Below are positions 5,428-7,259 of a DNA stretch of 7,259 nt, in pieces. This stretch comes from Roseburia sp. (GTDB taxonomy: Bacteria > Bacillota > Clostridia > Lachnospirales > Lachnospiraceae). The DNA lies in contig JAGASC010000194.1 in NCBI GenBank assembly GCA_017621905.1, positions 1-7,259 on the forward strand, read 5' to 3'. The translations under genes and the position numbers were made by a program. The notes beneath the pieces are model-generated. The model was not told the origin of the DNA. It did not search any database and saw nothing but the letters and a program-made list of their open reading frames with translations. Numbering within the stretch: the first letter of the stretch is position 1; the number at the start of each line of letters is the position of its first letter.

Positions 5428-6132
5428 ATGAAAGTAACAGTATGGAATGAGAATATTCATGAGAAAGAAATGTCTGCGGTAACGGAAATTTATCCGGGAG
5501 GACTTCATGGTTATATTGCAGGTTTCCTGAAAAGTGATGATGTGGAAGTAAGGACAGCTACCCTGGATGATCCTGAGTGTGGACTTACTCAGGACGTACT
5601 GGAAGACACCGATGTGCTGATCTGGTGGGGACACGCAGGACATGAAAAAGTGCCGGATGAAGTGGTAGAAAGAGTTCACAAGGCAATCTTGTCCGGTATG
5701 GGACTTGTCGTACTGCATTCCGGACATCATTCTAAGATTTTCCGCAAAATGTTAGGAACTACCTGCAATCTGAAATGGCGTGACGGTGCAAGAGAACGTA
5801 TCTGGACCATAAAGCCGAATCACCCCATTGCAGCGGGCATACCGGAGACCTTTGCGTTGGATCCGGAGGAAATGTACGGAGAGCCTTTTGATATTGCAGA
5901 ACCGCAGGAAGTTATTTTTATGGGCTGGTTCGACGGCGGCGAGGTTTTCCGCAGCGGATGTACCTGGGTGAGAGGCAACGGCAGGATTTTCTATTTCCAG
6001 CCAGGTCACGAGACTAATCGCTCTTTCCAGAACCCCTATGTACAGCAGATCATCAAAAATGCGGTAAAATGGGCATGCCCGGTGCGCAAGAATATTGAAC
6101 TGACCTGCCCCCATGTGAAACCCGTGGAATAG
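5428..6132 (+). CDS. ThuA-like protein (trehalose utilization family, class I glutamine amidotransferase-like fold)
   Basis: The 234-residue product matches the usual ThuA-like length. Recognizable blocks are KVTVWNENIHEKE at the start (2-14), IYPGGLHG (21-28), LIWWGHAGH (64-72), VLHSGHHSK (95-103) and FYFQPGHET (188-196), with no signal peptide. ThuA was named from trehalose/maltitol/sucrose use in rhizobia, where it acts beside ThuB, a Gfo/Idh/MocA sugar dehydrogenase that forms 3-keto-disaccharides. Its own reaction remains poorly defined. The catalytic Cys of true glutamine amidotransferases is not evident; the nucleophile-elbow region reads VLHSGHH. The gene follows a Gfo/Idh/MocA gene and precedes a TIM-barrel isomerase, reproducing the ThuA-dehydrogenase-isomerase association seen elsewhere. 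This context favours keto-glycoside processing over literal trehalose catabolism. Confidence 0.88.
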   Translation: MKVTVWNENIHEKEMSAVTEIYPGGLHGYIAGFLKSDDVEVRTATLDDPECGLTQDVLEDTDVLIWWGHAGHEKVPDEVVERVHKAILSGMGLVVLHSGHHSKIFRKMLGTTCNLKWRDGARERIWTIKPNHPIAAGIPETFALDPEEMYGEPFDIAEPQEVIFMGWFDGGEVFRSGCTWVRGNGRIFYFQPGHETNRSFQNPYVQQIIKNAVKWACPVRKNIELTCPHVKPVE

Positions 6133-6154
6133 ACCATACAACCAAAGGCTGTGG

Positions 6155-6222
6155 CTGCGCTGCGTCCACCAGTCTTTCGGTGGTTTTATTAGTGAAAACA
6201 AAAGGATAGATATGCAGCGCAG
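6155..6222 (+). promoter_or_regulatory. Structured leader before the 6241 gene, possible cis-regulatory RNA
   Basis: Bases 6155-6165 (CTGCGCTGCGT) can pair with 6212-6222 (ATGCAGCGCAG), giving 11 bp with one G-U, and they enclose the smaller CCACC/GGTGG hairpin. The right arm ends 5 bases before AGAGG, the ribosome binding site (6228-6232). A competing fold pairs AACCAAAGGCTG (6140-6151) with CAGTCTTT and GGTT (6170-6177 and 6182-6185), leaving the first arm in its loop. Alternative folds beside a T-run and a ribosome binding site suggest attenuation or translational control, but I recognize no riboswitch class. Confidence 0.4.
6166..6190 (+). terminator. Possible weak terminator or attenuator after thuA-like gene
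   Basis: CCACC (6166-6170) and GGTGG (6179-6183) form a 5-bp GC-rich stem with an 8-base loop, followed directly by TTTTATT. The stem is short, so read-through into the 6241 gene is likely. It is nested inside a longer possible stem (6155-6165 with 6212-6222). Confidence 0.45.
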
Positions 6223-6240
6223 AAAAGAGAGGTATATATT

Positions 6241-7206
6241 ATGGAATTATCAGTAATGTCTCCCGTTCTTAACCAGATGGGATTGGAAGAATCACTCGCT
6301 TATTTAAGCAGCCTTGGCGTAGACAGCTTAGAAATCGGTGCCGGCGGATATCCCGGAAAGGCACATTTAGACCCGAAGGACTATTTAGAGAACCCGGAAA
6401 AAGTAGAAGAGTTCAAAGCACTTCTGAAAAAATACAACATGAAGCTTTCCGCAGTAGCCTGCCACGGCAACCCGGTACACCCGAACAAGGAAACTGCAAA
6501 GAAATTCCATGATGAGTTCGTAGACGCAATGAAAGTAGCCGTTCTGCTTGGCGTAGACACCATCATCGGATTTTCCGGCTGTCCGGGTGACTGCGAGAAT
6601 TCCCAGAACCCGAACTGGGTAACCTGTGCATGGCCGCCAGAGTACCTGGATATCCTGGATTGGCAGTGGAACGAGGTTCTGATTCCGTATTGGAAAGAGA
6701 CCACAAAGCTGGCAGCAGAAATCGGTATCAAAAAGATTGCCTTTGAGATGCATCCGGGCTTCTGTGTATACAATCCTGCCACCTTGTTAAAGCTTCGTGA
6801 GGCAGTGGGTGATATGATCGGAGCTAACGTGGACCCGAGCCATCTGTTCTGGCAGGGAATTGATCCCTGCGAGGCAATCAAGATGCTGCAGGGCGCAATC
6901 TATCACTTCCATGCAAAGGACACCAAGATTGATGCGACAAACACCGCAAAAATCGGTGTGCTGGATACGCAGGAGTACGGCGATATCTTGAATCGCGCAT
7001 GGGTATTCCGTACTGTTGGATATGGACATTCCAAAGAAGTATGGAACAACATCATCAGCACCTTAAAAGCAGTGGGCTATGACGGTGCCATCAGCATCGA
7101 GCACGAGGACGGCCTGATGTCTCCGAAGGAAGGACTTGAGAAGGCAGTTGCATTGCTGAAAGAAGCCATTATTTATGAAAGTGCAGGAGAGATGTGGTGG
7201 GCATAG
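6241..7206 (+). CDS. TIM-barrel sugar isomerase/epimerase-type enzyme, long form (possibly C-glycoside deglycosidase alpha-like)
   Basis: The 321-residue protein has the xylose isomerase-like TIM barrel but is about 50 residues longer than the 1982 product. Motifs are LGVDSLEIGAGG (25-36), VACHGNP (72-78), FEMHPGFCVYNP (168-179), ANVDPSHLFWQG (195-206), IYHFHAKD (220-227) and ISIEHED (284-290). Expected metal ligands are Glu169, Asp198, His224 (or His222) and Glu287 or Glu289, by family analogy. The insertion at about 111-150, rich in Cys, Trp and Pro, shapes the active-site cover. AGAGG (6228-6232) supports the start. Proteins with the HPGFCVYNP...VDPSHLFWQG pattern are usually annotated sugar phosphate isomerase/epimerase, and the catalytic subunits of the DgpBC/CarBC-type C-deglycosidases belong to this fold. 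No small beta-subunit gene is visible here, so isomerization or elimination of a keto-sugar by a single-subunit enzyme is as likely. Confidence 0.85.
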   Translation: MELSVMSPVLNQMGLEESLAYLSSLGVDSLEIGAGGYPGKAHLDPKDYLENPEKVEEFKALLKKYNMKLSAVACHGNPVHPNKETAKKFHDEFVDAMKVAVLLGVDTIIGFSGCPGDCENSQNPNWVTCAWPPEYLDILDWQWNEVLIPYWKETTKLAAEIGIKKIAFEMHPGFCVYNPATLLKLREAVGDMIGANVDPSHLFWQGIDPCEAIKMLQGAIYHFHAKDTKIDATNTAKIGVLDTQEYGDILNRAWVFRTVGYGHSKEVWNNIISTLKAVGYDGAISIEHEDGLMSPKEGLEKAVALLKEAIIYESAGEMWWA

Positions 7207-7259
7207 TATTGTCAGGCTTACCATAGATATCGAATGAATCCTGCTCTCATACCCAGAAG

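Overview
The window looks like chromosome of a gut-type Firmicute, most likely a member of the Lachnospiraceae. The reasons are moderate G+C with A-rich leaders, strong GGAGG-type ribosome binding sites, and a gene set (type I pullulanase, AraC regulator, several TIM-barrel sugar isomerases, Gfo/Idh/MocA dehydrogenases, ThuA) that is typical of that family. The assignment is by pattern recognition, not by a search.

Layout. Bases 1-1031 hold the 3' part of a pullulanase-type GH13 gene. It converges, with only 7 bp between, on an AraC-family regulator on the minus strand (1039-1830). A 151-bp divergent region separates the regulator from a run of five plus-strand genes: a TIM-barrel sugar isomerase/epimerase (1982-2794), a Gfo/Idh/MocA dehydrogenase with a GFOR-like catalytic tyrosine (2888-4042), a second Gfo/Idh/MocA dehydrogenase (start corrected to 4299, to 5348), a ThuA-like protein (start corrected to 5428, to 6132), and a second, longer TIM-barrel isomerase/epimerase (6241-7206). 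The divergent region carries two 10-bp direct repeats 21 bp apart, a near-consensus minus-strand promoter and a weak plus-strand -10, which is the arrangement expected for an AraC-type activator that also represses its own gene.

Function. Two NAD(P)-dependent sugar dehydrogenases, two metal-dependent sugar isomerases or lyases and ThuA together suggest oxidation of a glycoside or unusual sugar to a keto-sugar, followed by isomerization or cleavage. This resembles 3-keto-glycoside and C-glycoside pathways, but the substrate cannot be read from the sequence. No transporter, kinase or small C-deglycosidase beta subunit is present in the window.

Most unusual feature. In the 256-bp gap before the 4299 gene there are two identical 28-bp palindromic elements in the same orientation. 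Each is bracketed by its own perfect 8-bp direct repeat (AAGCAGGG for one, AGTTTTTC for the other). Different flanking duplications around identical cores are the signature of transposition, so this appears to be an extremely small mobile element. Its GTAA...TTAC ends and 8-bp duplications fit what is known of IS66-family insertion. One copy abuts a probable terminator and the other lies in a probable 5' leader.
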